Source of the DNA: Adineta vaga | Lineage: Eukaryota; Rotifera | Assembly: GCA_021613535.1 (NCBI GenBank) | Contig: CP075497.1 | Span: forward strand, 7,688,001 to 7,752,000 | Direction: 5' to 3' | Length of the DNA: 64,000 nt | Shown here: piece by piece, positions 35,546 through 47,532 of the stretch | How positions within the stretch are numbered: the first letter of the stretch is position 1 | Layout: each line of letters starts with the position of its first letter | Program-made: the position numbers and the translations under genes | Notes under the pieces: model-generated | Databases searched by the model: none | What the model was told of the DNA's origin: nothing | What the model saw: the letters and a program-made list of their open reading frames with translations, nothing else

Positions 35546-37109
35546 TTTTATAACGTTACTTTCTTTCTTCTCTCTAGAGACTGTCGTCCTCCGTCTTCTT
35601 TTTTGAACGCACTAAGAAAAATGAAAGAAAAAAGACGAAAGAGAGGGATAGAGAGAGATAGATAGATAGAGAGAAATATATATGTATACAAGACGGCAGA
35701 TGACACTGGGATTGTGAGTTGAGCATGGATACGAGCATATCTATACACGTCTATATACATATACTCTACAAACACATAATTAGCTCGATAAACGTGTGCC
35801 TATCATATAAGTACAGATCGAAAGACTAATCAATCTTACATGTACTCAATCGTCTTATTTCTTAAGAAGGGAAATCTTAACAAACACATCTGTCATTTCT
35901 TCACGTTTATTGAATTTCATATAATTATTTATTCTCATCACTAATTAAATCACAATAATAATGATAGTATAGAACTAATAGTACCTAGAATGGTTCCTAT
36001 TGATTTCTATGATATTGATCCCAAGACGGTAACATACAGAATGCTCTAGAAAATGACGGCAATGGCCATAAGAAGAAAACAACGAGAGTGATGGTGGATA
36101 GAATCTTGTGATCGACTGTTTCGATACGCGTGTTCTTATTCTACACAACTACACCCGCCAACTCGCAAAACAGTCGCGACGCCGATATTAGTCTAGCATC
36201 TATTACTTTCTTTCTCTCTTTTTCTCTCTGTACGCGTCTTTCTTTCATTATAAGACGTCTTACGCTTCTGTCAGCGTCCTATTGCATTCCTTTCTGATTA
36301 ATAATACTAAACTAACGGATCATGTGAGAATGAAGAGGAGAAGAAGAAGGAGAAGGAGAAAAAAAAGAGAGAAAAAGAAATATCAAACTTGCATTTGATA
36401 TGTTTTATCAATTTCTTACAAGAGATTCTTGGCATGTTTTGTTTTATTTATATACAAAATAGGTCAAATACCTTCAATCAATTGAAGTTGCCCACAGTAT
36501 CTTGCCTGATAAAGAAAAAAAGACAAAGAAAAATACTTTCTTTTCTTTTATCGAATATAGACAACAATTAAATAACTACTCTCACTTGAGATATCAATTA
36601 CTCGACAAGTAAGATAACATTTTCTCGTGTGTCAGTTTTCAAAATATATTTATTATTTTTTTGACACGTACGAAAAACGATTTAAAAAAATTCAATTCAA
36701 TGAAATATGAATCAAAGACGACATTTTTCGATATTGTCTTCCAATTTAACATTATGTTTTATTAATCTCACTGAGATCACAGATTGTGTCAATCAATCAT
36801 TGATTCACATCTTGACATAGAAAAAGTACATCATTCCTATTTCAATATTGTATTTCATCTAACAATAATAATTAACCAACTATTTTAATCATCTCTTATC
36901 AAGTTTTTCTTTGTAAAAGACTTCGATCAATCACGAATTTTCTTTTCATCTCTATAGACACAATCTCAATGAGTGTCAAGTAAACACTTATGAAACGTGG
37001 ATTATTAATCTAATTCAATCGCTAACCTTACTGGTAACAACAAGAAAGGAAGTAAATATATAATGAGAATAAATGACATCATCACTTTTGATGATTCCAC
37101 CTTCGTTGT

Positions 37110-37131
37110 GTTATCGATTGAAATCGATAAC
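37110..37131. repeat. 22-bp inverted repeat with 2-base spacer
   Basis: Ten-base perfect arms, each containing TATCGAT, flank a GA spacer. It lies mid-way in the 3.6-kb gene desert. TATCGATA-type sites are bound by DREF/BEAF-like factors in flies; any such role here is inference. Confidence 0.8.
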
Positions 37132-38750
37132 GTATGCGTTTCGGCACCATCTGTAATTGATCAAGTCAATTACTCAAATAAAACTCAGTGAAAGAATCGT
37201 GTCACTATGGTCCTTTCTATTCTCTTCGCTTCTGCTCAAATGTGAAGAAGCATTGTATTTCAAATGGTTATATAATCTGTAACAATGAGAACATCGAGCA
37301 GCTGACCCACACCATGATGACATGCTAAGATTTCTCTCCTATCTCGTTATCTTTTTTTTCTCCCCTCTGCACCCAATTATTAAGGTCCTATTGTGTTTTT
37401 TCTTCTTCTTACATGTATTTGCATCGAACCTATCTGTAAAAGAAAAGAAGAAAGAAAACGAGCAAAATCTCGTCTGTCTATCATTCATATGAGAAAACGA
37501 GACGTGCCAATCTGTATTGTCTTGACATTTCACAAACGATTGTTGTCGTAGGTTAAATATTTAACAAACTCATTTCTTTCTCTCGTTAGTCTCTTTATTC
37601 AAGGTAGATACTTTCTTCTCATTAAACTACGAATCTTCATTTACATGTCGAACGTTTTAGAATGTGTCATAACATTAAAATATATCTAAATAATCTATCA
37701 AATATTGATTATAATAATTACTTTGTCACTTGATTGTATTCAATGGTATAATTTTTTTTTTCTTTCGTATTTCTTTGTTATATGACACTCAAGTTAAACA
37801 TCATCATATAACGATGTTCTGTTCACAACTGTTAAGGTTGTACAATGTGACAAGAAGAAAGACAACCTTTTAGCGATGAAAAAATAATCGAAAAAGACAA
37901 GTTGATCTTTTTTTTTTGTCTGCATATTGTATATGTACAACTAAACATGCAACCTATCACTATTGCATCATATTTCAAGTGCCCACCAGTGTTACTCTCG
38001 TTTGTGTCACGTGTTGATTCAAGGTTTTTATTCTTTATATCTGATTCCATATTGTTCATATAAGTGCAAATGAAATAATATCAATATTTCATAAATGATC
38101 ATAATACTTTTATGATCGATCAATTGATAATGAGAATTTTTCCGAAGGACAATATGTAATAGAGATAGTGTGAATGATGATGAAGTAATTTTATCAATAC
38201 ATTCAATTTATAGTTAATCAATAATGAAACAAACGTTTTTCGCTCTACATACAGATTGTTGTGTTCGCAAAGTATTGAAAATTGACCTCATAAAAGAATA
38301 TTAATATCTAATGGTGCAATTAAACTCCGATAGATCATGCATAACGTTTCCTTTATTTCTGATAGAATTTGACGTAATCATTTCTTTTGCTTCATTTAAT
38401 GAAAGAATATCATGCAATACATAATTTGACCTTGTAGAAATAGATACGAGAAAATGAAAGAACTCGTCTTACCTATCGTGTCTTTCAATAGTTAATATCA
38501 ATCATATTTAAATAAATGTTTAAAATGGAAGTCTTTCTCTTCCATAGACATTCGCTTCTATTTGATCTATTGATGATATGCATAAGTGTGAAGTTTAGTT
38601 TCAAAGATAATTTATTCTTTCTTCAAATGTTGAATTTTGCATCTATCTCAATATGATTATATCGAAAAAGACAAAGAAAAAATTCTTTTTCTTTTCCATC
38701 GACGTTAGAACCAATATCTCAATATATTCTACAGAAAATCTATCTACCAT

Positions 38751-38774
38751 GATAATAATAATAATAATAATAAT
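38751..38774. repeat. (ATA)n microsatellite
   Basis: Eight tandem ATA units about 90 bp upstream of the orphan secreted-protein gene. Confidence 0.9.
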
Positions 38775-38866
38775 ACAGAAAACGTCGTACTTCTGTTTGT
38801 TTCTGTCATCTATAACATCTTGGCGATGTAAAAGCATGTCTATGTATTAAACATATAATAACAGAA

Positions 38867-39664
38867 ATGTTTTTTCTGATATTAGTTGTGTCGTATTTTG
38901 ATCTTATTTATAATTTACAATGTTTTGACAATTGTTCAATGACATATTCAATGTCACAACCATTTACTATACCAGCTGATTGTCGTTCTATATCTTCTAA
39001 TCGTTGTTCAGTTAAAATTCTATTTTGGTATGATCGTCAAAACTATAGTGTTATATTTTCCGGTAAAACAATACCAACGAATCATCTTCATCACAATAGA
39101 CAAGTTTTAATGATTGAAACAGTTAAGAATAGTTCATTTTCCTATGATATTCGTCATGTTTGTAAAAAATTCGATAATTGTGCTCGTCATTTTGCTGAAC
39201 GAAAAATTTTAGAAATGATGAAACGATTCTACAATATATCAATCATGTATTCAGATTTACAACTATTATTACTTGATCAATCGATATTATCTGAAAATCT
39301 AGCTTGTTTTGATATGAATGATGATATTCAACAATGTACTATTCCAGGATTATCTGGTTCTTGTCAAATTATTAATGATCTTATTAAACATAAGTTTTAT
39401 CGACCTTTATGTTTATACAATAGTCGCGTATCAGCTAGTGTCAATATTTATGATTCAAAGAATTTTGCAATGCTGACAGTCAAATGTAATCGTATGTTTT
39501 GCAATGGACCTGTAATGGTTGCAGCAGTAAAACAAGTCTTACAACGTCATCAGATTATCGATGTTAATGGTCGTCTTACAGGAAATAGTTTACAAATACA
39601 CTTAACTCATTATTTGTTTCTATTGATGGTTTTCCTCTCGTTTCAGATAGGAACAAATAAATAA
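38867..39664 (+). CDS. Orphan secreted or GPI-anchored Cys-rich protein
   Basis: I do not recognise a family. Intronless, 265 aa. The N-terminus (MFFLILVVSYFDLIYNLQC) is a good signal peptide with a cleavage-site-like end. About eleven Cys are scattered through the mature part, including two close to the start, CRSISSNRC, CKKFDNC and CNRMFC, which fits disulphide-rich extracellular folding. Several N-glycosylation sequons occur. The last 25 residues include HYLFLLMVFLSFQIG, a hydrophobic stretch followed by a tiny polar tail, compatible with a GPI signal or a membrane anchor. AACAG lies three bases before the ATG. It converges on the ABHD10-like gene with 107 bp between the stops. Confidence 0.75.
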   Translation: MFFLILVVSYFDLIYNLQCFDNCSMTYSMSQPFTIPADCRSISSNRCSVKILFWYDRQNYSVIFSGKTIPTNHLHHNRQVLMIETVKNSSFSYDIRHVCKKFDNCARHFAERKILEMMKRFYNISIMYSDLQLLLLDQSILSENLACFDMNDDIQQCTIPGLSGSCQIINDLIKHKFYRPLCLYNSRVSASVNIYDSKNFAMLTVKCNRMFCNGPVMVAAVKQVLQRHQIIDVNGRLTGNSLQIHLTHYLFLLMVFLSFQIGTNK

Positions 39665-39771
39665 CAGGCAAGATCTTTTGTATACGAATCTTTACAAGGT
39701 GATAGAAATGACAAATGTCTCTGAATTATGTGTACGAGAAAAGTTTTTCCAATAAAAGATTACAATTAACG

Positions 39772-40485
39772 TTATCTTGTCATATTAATGATATCATTTA
39801 AACAATGTTGAATTTTAAGTAAATCTTCGTCACGTGATAATCGATGATCACCATCATGTATCAAGCGAATCTCTATTGCTCCTTGTCTATTAATTTGTAA
39901 ACGACTGACAAGATCAATAACTCTTTGATAAGATGCATCAACATCATGCATACCATGCATAAAAATCAATATACAATTAATCGATTCTATTTGAATAGTA
40001 TCACATTCAACTGGTAATAGATATTGTTTCGAATCGAGTAACATAGAAACAGGTATATCGTAATAACCAGTCGATGAATAAGAACTCGGACGACGATAAA
40101 TATACGTACGATCTGAACGATGTATGTTCGATTCGATTTCATTCAACCATTTTTCTGTGCCGTTGATACTTGTACCTAATGCAAGGATACCATGAATGCG
40201 AGATTTTAATGAAGTATCTACTTCTTTACGAAGAAGTACTAGAAGAGCAAGCCATGCACCAAGACTAGAACCGATTAGAATAAGTTTGTCGGTAGATGTT
40301 TCATGATCAAGAATAGATAAGAGATGATGAAACCAAGTTCCTACAGATGCATTTGGTGATACAAAATCATGATTGAATGTAACAAAACGATGACGATGTT
40401 CATGGCACCAAGTCTGAAGAAATATGGATTTTCTAGATGGAACTACTGATTGATATCCAGGAATGAAGACAATTACAAATGACAT
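39772..40485 (-). CDS. ABHD10-like alpha/beta hydrolase
   Basis: Serine hydrolase; ABHD10 is a depalmitoylase/acyl-glucuronide esterase of mitochondria. Intronless, 237 aa. The oxyanion region IVFIPGYQS is near the N-terminus. The nucleophile elbow is GSSLGAW (Ser near residue 73). The acid is in HGMHDVDASY, and the His is in HDGDHRLSR, so the full triad is present. The HGMHD and DHRLS pattern with the DLLKIQHCLNDII end is what relates it to ABHD10. No clear mitochondrial presequence is seen in this model, which is shorter than human ABHD10, so it may be cytosolic or lack a 5' exon. Bacterial enzymes of the same subfamily are similar, so origin by transfer cannot be excluded by eye. Confidence 0.72.
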   Translation of the reverse strand: MSFVIVFIPGYQSVVPSRKSIFLQTWCHEHRHRFVTFNHDFVSPNASVGTWFHHLLSILDHETSTDKLILIGSSLGAWLALLVLLRKEVDTSLKSRIHGILALGTSINGTEKWLNEIESNIHRSDRTYIYRRPSSYSSTGYYDIPVSMLLDSKQYLLPVECDTIQIESINCILIFMHGMHDVDASYQRVIDLVSRLQINRQGAIEIRLIHDGDHRLSRDEDLLKIQHCLNDIINMTR

Positions 40486-41694
40486 TTCAATTGAAGATAT
40501 TTATCTATCAGAAAACAAAATATTCTCTTCGGTTGATTTGTACATTGCTATGAAAAATAACTAAAAGATAGGCTTACCCTTCTCATTACTTTTGATCTCA
40601 TGGATGTGTTTAAAAATCTTAGCAATCTCATGTAATTTCTTATTCAGAAATTACCTATTCAACTTGTGTTATATGTAACTCGTTCGATGACATTGTATAC
40701 TTGACGCAGTCTGATTTCTATGAAATAATACTCTGAATAGAATATATATATACATATCAATGTAGTAGACGATTAGCTGTCATAGGATATGTATGTATAT
40801 TGTCGACAATCACCATTCGCGAGTCTGACCTTTATTAAGTTACTATTGCATCGTTATCAACTCATGAGATGTGAGGAATAACATATCTTTGAAAACATCA
40901 TTAATTAAGACCAAATGAGTATTGAGAATTGTGTATTATAATAATGAACAAAAACTACATTTGCATATCTCATATCAAAAGTATTGAATCAATCAAAGGA
41001 TATAGTAGGAAGTAAATCCTCTTGCATAGTAAGTTGTGTAATCTTTATTATAAAAAAAACTCATTTCATCTAAATGTCTCGCAGTGCACATATCTCACAT
41101 TACTCGAAAAAAAAAGAAAATAATTTATTTCCTCTTTTTCATAGCAGATGACTTCAGTTATACAAAGCAAATATTTTTATCAATTTGAAATATTTGAAAT
41201 ATTCTTTCGTTGTATATCCAATCTAACATATTATTCTTTCACATGTTTATGTCATTCTTTTCTCTCCTCCCTCTGACATGCCATGTTCGCGCCATCGCAC
41301 TATTTACCGCCATTTCGACAGTTGATCTGAGGCCAGTTAGAAAAGATAGATATATTTGCATATATGTATACAATACGTCCATCTATTTTTCTTGTTCTTC
41401 CTTCGGGTCATTTGAGAAATGAAGAAGAGAAGAACGAATGAATGCGTGTGCGCGCATGTATGTGTGTGTGTGTGCGAACAGTTAACTCGTCGGTCTGTCT
41501 GTCCGACCATTCTGTTCACTCGCTCCTTTTTTTTCTCTCCATAGGGACAAGCATACAAAAAAAAGAAGAAATAAAGAGGAAGAGAATTGCTGACCTGTGT
41601 TTCATACATGTGCATATATTTCATTCGAATGCACTGCCATTGTATATAAGTTTAGTTTGTTGTTTTTTCTCTTGTAGATAGGTTAAAACTTGTC
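40486..41694. other. Divergent intergenic region before innexin
   Basis: The ABHD10-like gene (-) and innexin (+) diverge from here, so it should hold both promoters. It contains a TG-rich microsatellite at about 41440-41474 and T/A-rich runs. His/Thr-repeat frames on the minus strand at 41337-41624 are translations of that TG repeat. Confidence 0.5.
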
Positions 41695-43392
41695 ATGTTG
41701 TACGATTTAGTAAGTTGATTGATTACATTCAAATTCATTATTTACTATTCGTTTTTCTGTAGATCGGTGTTTACGGGAAGGTTGGTCAAAGTGGACGAAA
41801 TGTAAGTCTAAAACGAAATCATATATTTGGTTTATTTGAATTAATTATTTTAGGATGATGATGTCTATGATCGATATAGTCATCGTTGGACAATAATTTT
41901 ACTCAGTGTTTTTATTATTGCTATCAGTGCAAAACAATTTGTTGGTATGTGTATACTTCGTTTTTACTGTTTCTTCGTATTATGTAACGTTTTGTTTTAG
42001 GTACACCAATTGAATGCATTCCACCAGCTGATTTTGCCGGAAATCATAAAACTTACGTGGAAAATTTCTGTTGGATTCATTATACGTATTCAGGTAAAAA
42101 CGAAATCTTTAGCATTTTTTTCTTTTTAATGCAAATTCGTTGTCTTCTTCTTCGTAGTGGATGAGAGCACGGCTTTAACACGTGATTTTGTTCGCGGTGC
42201 TAATGGTTCTCATAAAACGCCGTATTATATTTGGATTCCATATATATTCATTGCTGCTGCTTTATGCACGTATTTACCAGCATGGTTATGGCATGTGATT
42301 GGTCATCGAGCAACATTTGATGTTCCAGCAATGATTAATCAATTATCGAAAATGAAATTAACAAGTCCAGACGATCGTCGAGCGAATTTAACTATAATGG
42401 CAAAACATTATGAGAAGGTTGAACAATATTCACGATCAAATATTCGTGCTACAGATAATCTATTTAAAAGAACAATGTCTGCATGTATGTTCTTTGCTGG
42501 CGGAGGAGTATTAACAGGTAAATATCCATGTGATTATTCGATGGAATTTGATAACATTTAAAATATCTTAGGAATTTATTTTCTGATTAAAATTTGTTAT
42601 TTAATCAATGGTATTGGTCAATTCTTTCTTATGAATCATTTTCTTAATATTGATTACTGGTCATATGGTCAAAAAGTTCTCTATGGAGTATTTAGTGGTC
42701 GTGATTGGATGGAAAATAAATTATATTTTCCACGTATTGTTTATTGTGACTTTGCTATCCGATATTTAGGAGATAATAATCTTAATTATACGGTAAATAT
42801 ACAAATGGTTCTCATTATTTTCGAATGATTGTTTGTTTTCTTTATTTAGGTTCAATGTACATTACCTGTTAATCTTTACAATGAACGTATTTTTGCATTC
42901 TATTGGTTTTGGTTAATATTTTTAACATGTGCAACATTCTACGGTATTGTAATTTGGCTTGGACAAATGAGTTATCGTGGACGTCGTAGTTTTTTAAAGA
43001 AACATTTACGTATTAATCGTGAGTTAGCAATGACACAACATGAACGACGTTTATTTGAATCATTTGCTGATCGTTATCTGGGTGGTGATGGTATACTTTT
43101 TCTCCGACTTGTTGCAAAAAATACTAATCCAGTTGTTGCAGGTAAATAGATCGTATTTGATGAAAAGTTCCGTTTTTTTTTTTCAAAATAATTCATTTTA
43201 GGTGAACTGCTGGGAATTATGTGGGATCGATTTGTCACACGTGAGAATGCAGTTGTTATTGTTGCTTCATTGGGAGCGGCTGATACGAATGGTAAAACAC
43301 TGGATTCAGATACGTATTTGAATGGTGGTGGTACGGGAAAATTTATCGATGATCGTACATTACCTTTCAATCAACCATTAAAACAAGATTAA
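41695..43392 (+). CDS. Innexin gap-junction protein
   Basis: Four-pass membrane protein forming invertebrate gap junctions and hemichannels. Eight exons (41695-41709, 41763-41801, 41854-41944, 42001-42093, 42158-42517, 42572-42792, 42850-43141, 43202-43392) give 433 aa. The first exon codes only MLYDL. TM1 (WTIILLSVFIIAISAKQFVG) leads to GTPIECIP and a second Cys (ENFCW) in extracellular loop 1. The innexin signature YYxW appears as PYYIWIPYIF at TM2. Loop 2 again has two Cys (VYCDF and VQCTLP). TM3 and TM4 are clear. The C-terminus is about 95 residues and ends QPLKQD. CTTGTAG lies 17 bases before the ATG. The SR-factor gene follows 405 bp downstream on the same strand. Confidence 0.94.
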
Positions 43393-43797
43393 ATCTACTT
43401 ATATTATAAAGAAAAAAAGAGAAAGAACATTGTCCTATTCTAGATATTAGTTGTCATTAGCATTTTCCTTGTCATCTCTATCTGAATTTTTCGTTTTTCT
43501 TCTCATCTATATATATAACTTCTGTTTTGGAAATGATGATTGTGAACTCTATCCAGATAAGAGCGTCATCTATATTGTGAAACATTTGTTTTCTTTCTCG
43601 GTTTTTTTCTCTTTTGCTGAAGATAAAAATATCAAAAAAGCTTCCTTTTGTTGGTTTTTTCTTTTCTGTTCTGTGTGATTGCAATAGATCCTACGATGAA
43701 AAAGAGCCTTTTTGTCTTGAATGAAATTGAATGATGATTGAGAGATGTATATAGTATCTATGCAATTCAATTCATTTTCTCCTTTTCAGATAAAAGT

Positions 43798-45912
43798 ATG
43801 AGTCAACCAATATATGATCCAAAGCAAGGTGAGAAAGATTTTCTTGAAATTTTATAATTATTTTCATTACTTGTTTTAGGAGGTTTTCGTGTATTTATTG
43901 GAAATTTGGGTGCACGAACGAATATATCTGAATTACAACATGAATGTGAACGATATGGTCCATTAGTAGATTGTTGGGTTGCTCGGTAAGTTCTCTTACA
44001 ACAGTGAGAAGTAAAGTCTATGAAAAAAATATTTCGATTTGATTTCATTCATTTGTGGAGGTATGTGAATGAAATCGAAAAAGAAAAAATTCTATTGAGA
44101 CAAATAAATAATGAACTTTGATCATCCATCTTTCAGTTACTACGATTGGTCTCTGCTTGGTTATCAAAAAAAGACAGCATGATTCTACACATTTGTCAAA
44201 TCGTCTAACGTCTATACAGAAAATATCATACGTCTTTTTGTCTACTTCTGAGCGTCGCAACAACCGCTCGCAGCGAATTTTATCTACACCCGTCGTCTTC
44301 CTACGACATCTCATCTCTTCTCTTCTCATCTCATGCGCTCCTTCTCTCCTAAATCTTCCTCTTCTGCACTTACAACAACATCTTCATTCAGCAAATGTTC
44401 ATATATATCCATTTTTCATATGGACATATATGTATATATAAACAAATAAAACTATGCATAAATAGAAGTTTTGAGGTAAGTAATTGATGTCAGCAATATC
44501 AATAGACAGAACGGCACAGCGAGAGAGACAGAGAGCGAAAAAAATAGTGTTTTGCTATGATAATAAATATCAGTTCGATTGTATTTGTATTGTTTTGTTG
44601 AATGTAAATTTCGTAGAAGAAAATAATATGTCTTTTAATATTATTCTAGCAATCCACCGGGATTTGCATTTATACTTTACAAATATGGTGAAGATGCCGA
44701 TACAGCTGTACGAAGTAAGTCTTATGCTTATTTTAAAATACAGAAAATATTAAAGATTATTTTATTTAGATATGGATGGACGGTATGAAGAAGATTTGAA
44801 AGAGATAGTCCGATCTATTAGATGCGTTTATATTTAGTGTGGTATGTGGACAACGTGTAAGAGTAGAACATGCTAAAGCTCGTTCAGCGAATTATCGTGG
44901 TGGACCTACATATGGTGGTTATCGAGGTGGAAAGTAAGTGGAAATTGGTTAAAACGACTAAAATATATGAGGAACATTTATTTTAGTGATGACGCTCATG
45001 ATGGTCATGGAAATGGTCGAGATGATGATCGAAGGTAAGATTGGAAACTATTGATATTTGTAAATAACTGTATCTTTTTCAGACGTCCACGTCGCCGTTC
45101 ACGTGATCGGTATGATTTGATATTTATTCATGATTATCCTCTCATTTCATTATTGCATTTTAGTCGTTCACGCTCTCGTAGCAGTAGTCGAGAACGTACA
45201 AAAAAGAAGTATGCTCTGTGATAGTAATTTATTGGTTATCTCAACGATTAATTTAGATCATCTCGTCGACGACGTAGTCATAGTGATTCCAGTCAAGAAA
45301 GTAGCCGTGAACGTTCCTCGAAACGAAAGAATCGGTATGTTAATCTTTATAAAAAAAAATAGAAAACAGATTTTCTTAGAAATTTCTTATTTTTTTCATA
45401 GTCGTTCACCTGATCGAAGTGATTCCGATGATTCCAGCGATGAACGTAGTAAAAAACAATCTGGTGGTGATTCTAGTAGTAAACGTCGTCGATCAAAATC
45501 AAAATCATCTGATGATAAAAAGAGTAGTCGTTCAAAACATCGTTCATCACGATCTGAATCAAAAGATAATGATAATGGAGAGGATCGAACATCCAATCAT
45601 TCAAAAGCAGGTTCAGCTTCACCCAAACGAGAAGAACGTCGCAAAAGTAATGATGGCGAGATTGAAACTGATGGCGATCGACCAGTAAGACAAAGTTGTT
45701 TACTGTTTTTCTTTCTAAAATATATTTGATTTAATTTTTAGAAATCATCACGTCGTAAATCCCCAGATGATCGTAGTGATGGAAGTGATAATGAAAGTAA
45801 TAATAGTGCGAAGAAAAAACGTAATCATCATAATTCAGGTGATGACGATATGGATGATAAATGTGGCAATGAATCGGATCATTCAAACGCTGAAAGTGGT
45901 GATCAAGATTAA
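43798..45912 (+). CDS. SR splicing factor, SRSF3/7-like
   Basis: Nuclear pre-mRNA splicing factor: one RRM binds RNA and an RS domain binds spliceosome proteins. Eleven exons (43798-43828, 43880-43985, 44650-44714, 44770-44782, 44838-44933, 44987-45034, 45083-45109, 45164-45208, 45257-45334, 45402-45684, 45742-45912) give 320 aa. The RRM shows RNP2 VFIGNL, YGPLVDCWVARNPPGFAF with RNP1 GFAFILY, then MDG and CGQRVRVEHAKA, the pattern of SRSF3/SRSF7 and fly Rbp1. A Gly/Tyr patch follows, then an Arg/Ser-rich region that becomes Asp/Ser-rich and acidic toward the end. The RS part is split over several 27-78 base exons. The fourth exon is only 13 bases. The 664-bp second intron is over ten times the local norm. 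THOC3 starts 317 bp downstream. Confidence 0.9.
43986..44649 (+). other. Unusually long intron in the SR-factor gene
   Basis: A 664-bp intron in a gene whose other introns are about 48-67 bp. It separates RNP2 from RNP1 within the RRM. Animal SR genes commonly carry a stop-containing cassette exon in such an intron for autoregulation through decay, so this is where one would lie. I cannot define its borders by eye. Confidence 0.5.
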
Positions 45913-46220
45913 TAATATAAACAAAATATTTTCTTTTTCTACATGTTTGCTGTTCTACTTCGCATTCTAGTGAACTTAGTTTTTCATTCTTTCGACATCA
46001 AAATGAAATGTATACAGTTGTTGTTGTTTTTTTCTGCTTGCTATCTGTCATTCTCCTCAAACTATCCTTGTTTTTTTGTGTTGACTGTCAATTGGATTAT
46101 TCATTTTCGTGTATTTGTGTGTATTTTCTTCACTTGAAGAACAAAAAGAAAGAAAAGAAAAGAAAGAAAGAAAATAACAAGCAGTGGATTTATTTGTTTG
46201 ATCTTGTATCTGTTTGTTTT

Positions 46221-46229
46221 CATCTGTAG
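46221..46229 (+). promoter_or_regulatory. Candidate trans-splice acceptor at THOC3 start
   Basis: CATCTGTAG follows a T-rich tract and directly abuts the THOC3 ATG, 317 bp after the SR-factor stop on the same strand. It is either a spliced-leader acceptor or the end of a 5' UTR intron. Confidence 0.45.
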
Positions 46230-47532
46230 ATGTCAACTACATTAGAAACATTTCAATCTTTGTTTAATGGAAATACGAAAAATAAAAGTTATCGAACAGA
46301 TAGTGGCAAAGTTCATACCATAGATTGGAATGTTGATGGAAGTCGCTTAGCAAGTGGATCGTTAGATAAAAGTGTGGTTATATTTGCCTATGATGGAAAA
46401 GGTTCAATGGTAGGTAAGAAATATCAATAATAATCAGTGATATAAGATCGATATGTTTATTTGATAGGTAAAAGATCGTACTTATCGTGAACACGGACAG
46501 GAGATCAATCAACTTGCATGGCATCCATCGATTTCACATTATGTAGCCACAGCAAGTGCAGATCGATTAGTGAAAATATTTGATACGAGAACGGATCGTT
46601 CGAACACAACTATTGAAACAAAAGGTTCGTTTTTCTCAAATATTATTTTATTAATTTATTAAGCTGATGTCTAGGAGAAAATATCAATCTTGCCTGGTCA
46701 CCAGATGGTACAATACTAGCTGTTGGAAATAAAGATGATCTCATTACATTTATTGATGTGAAAACTTCTAAGTTAGTTCTTGTTCACATTCCTTAGAGTA
46801 CAGACGAATAAGTATGATTTTCTTTTTTTATTTAGAATTATACGTGAAGAACAATTTCGTTATGAAGTCAATGAAATATCTTGGGATCAAACGGGAAATC
46901 TATTTGCTATTACTACCGGACATGGTTCAGTGGTGTTTTTTGAGTAAATCAATAGTTTATCTGAGTTTGAAAAATGAAATAATTGATCTCATTTATACTA
47001 GTGCACTTGGTATTCAAAAAGAGAAGGATAAACCTCTAGAAGAATTACATTGTTTAACAGCACACACGGGCAATTGTATTTGTCTTGAATTTGATGCAAC
47101 AGGAAAATATTTTGCAGTTGGCGCGGCTGATGCATCAGCATCTATTTGGGATGTTTCTCAACTTGTCTGTTTGACTGTTCTTACCAGGTTAGTTTAACAA
47201 ATTGATCATATCGATACATTACATGTTCGTATTTTTGTTAAATAGAATTGAATGGGCTGTACGTGGTCTTAGTTTTGGGTGTCAATCACAATTACTTGCA
47301 TTAGCATCGGAAGATCCTTATATAGAAATTGCTAAAGTTGATACAGGTATATGGAGAGAGATTTGATTGAATACAAAAAATATGAATAAATTTTCGTTTA
47401 GGTGAACGTGTTTATGCATTAAAATGTGATGCACAAACATTGACAGTTGCATGGCATCCAAAAGCATCTGTACTTGCTTATGTTCTAGATGATGATTCGG
47501 GAAGTGTGCGTCTCTTTGGTGTACTTGACTGA
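46230..47532 (+). CDS. THOC3: THO complex subunit 3 (WD40 protein)
   Basis: Subunit of the THO/TREX complex that couples transcription and splicing to mRNA export. Seven exons (46230-46409, 46468-46624, 46675-46771, 46836-46943, 47002-47187, 47246-47346, 47402-47532) give 319 aa, a single beta-propeller. WD-type blades read VHTIDWNVDGSRLASGSLD, INQLAWHP with ATASADRLVKIFDTRT, then GENINLAWSPDGTILAVGNKDD. EVNEISWDQTGNLF, CICLEFDATGKYFAVGAAD with SASIWDV, and TVAWHPKASVLAYV follow, ending SVRLFGV. The GENIN..WSPDG...GNKDD block is the THOC3/TEX1 signature. It is encoded just downstream of an SR factor, another nuclear mRNA-maturation gene. Confidence 0.94.

Larger units (their letters stand above)
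35224..38866. other. 3.6 kb gene-poor region
   Basis: No gene can be supported. It holds a CpG-bearing patch at about 35508-35550 that includes an NRF1-like palindrome, GA/GATA microsatellites near 35640-35675, a GC-richer patch near 36120-36250, a 22-bp near-perfect inverted repeat at 37110-37131, and an (ATA)n run at 38751-38774. Minus-strand frames such as 35548-35775 and 38643-38837 translate simple repeats. Confidence 0.5.

Noticed and set aside
38643-38850. Ile-rich frames on both strands
   Set aside because: They are translations of the (ATA)n microsatellite.
41337-41681. His-Thr repeat protein on minus strand and Arg-Val-Cys repeat on plus strand
   Set aside because: Both are readings of the same TG/CA microsatellite.
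44045-44441. Open frames on both strands inside the SR-factor intron
   Set aside because: No domain or codon bias; the region is intronic. It could hold a poison exon but not a separate gene.
45396-45970. Other-frame open readings across the RS domain
   Set aside because: Shadows of the Arg/Ser-coding repeats in the real SR-factor frame.
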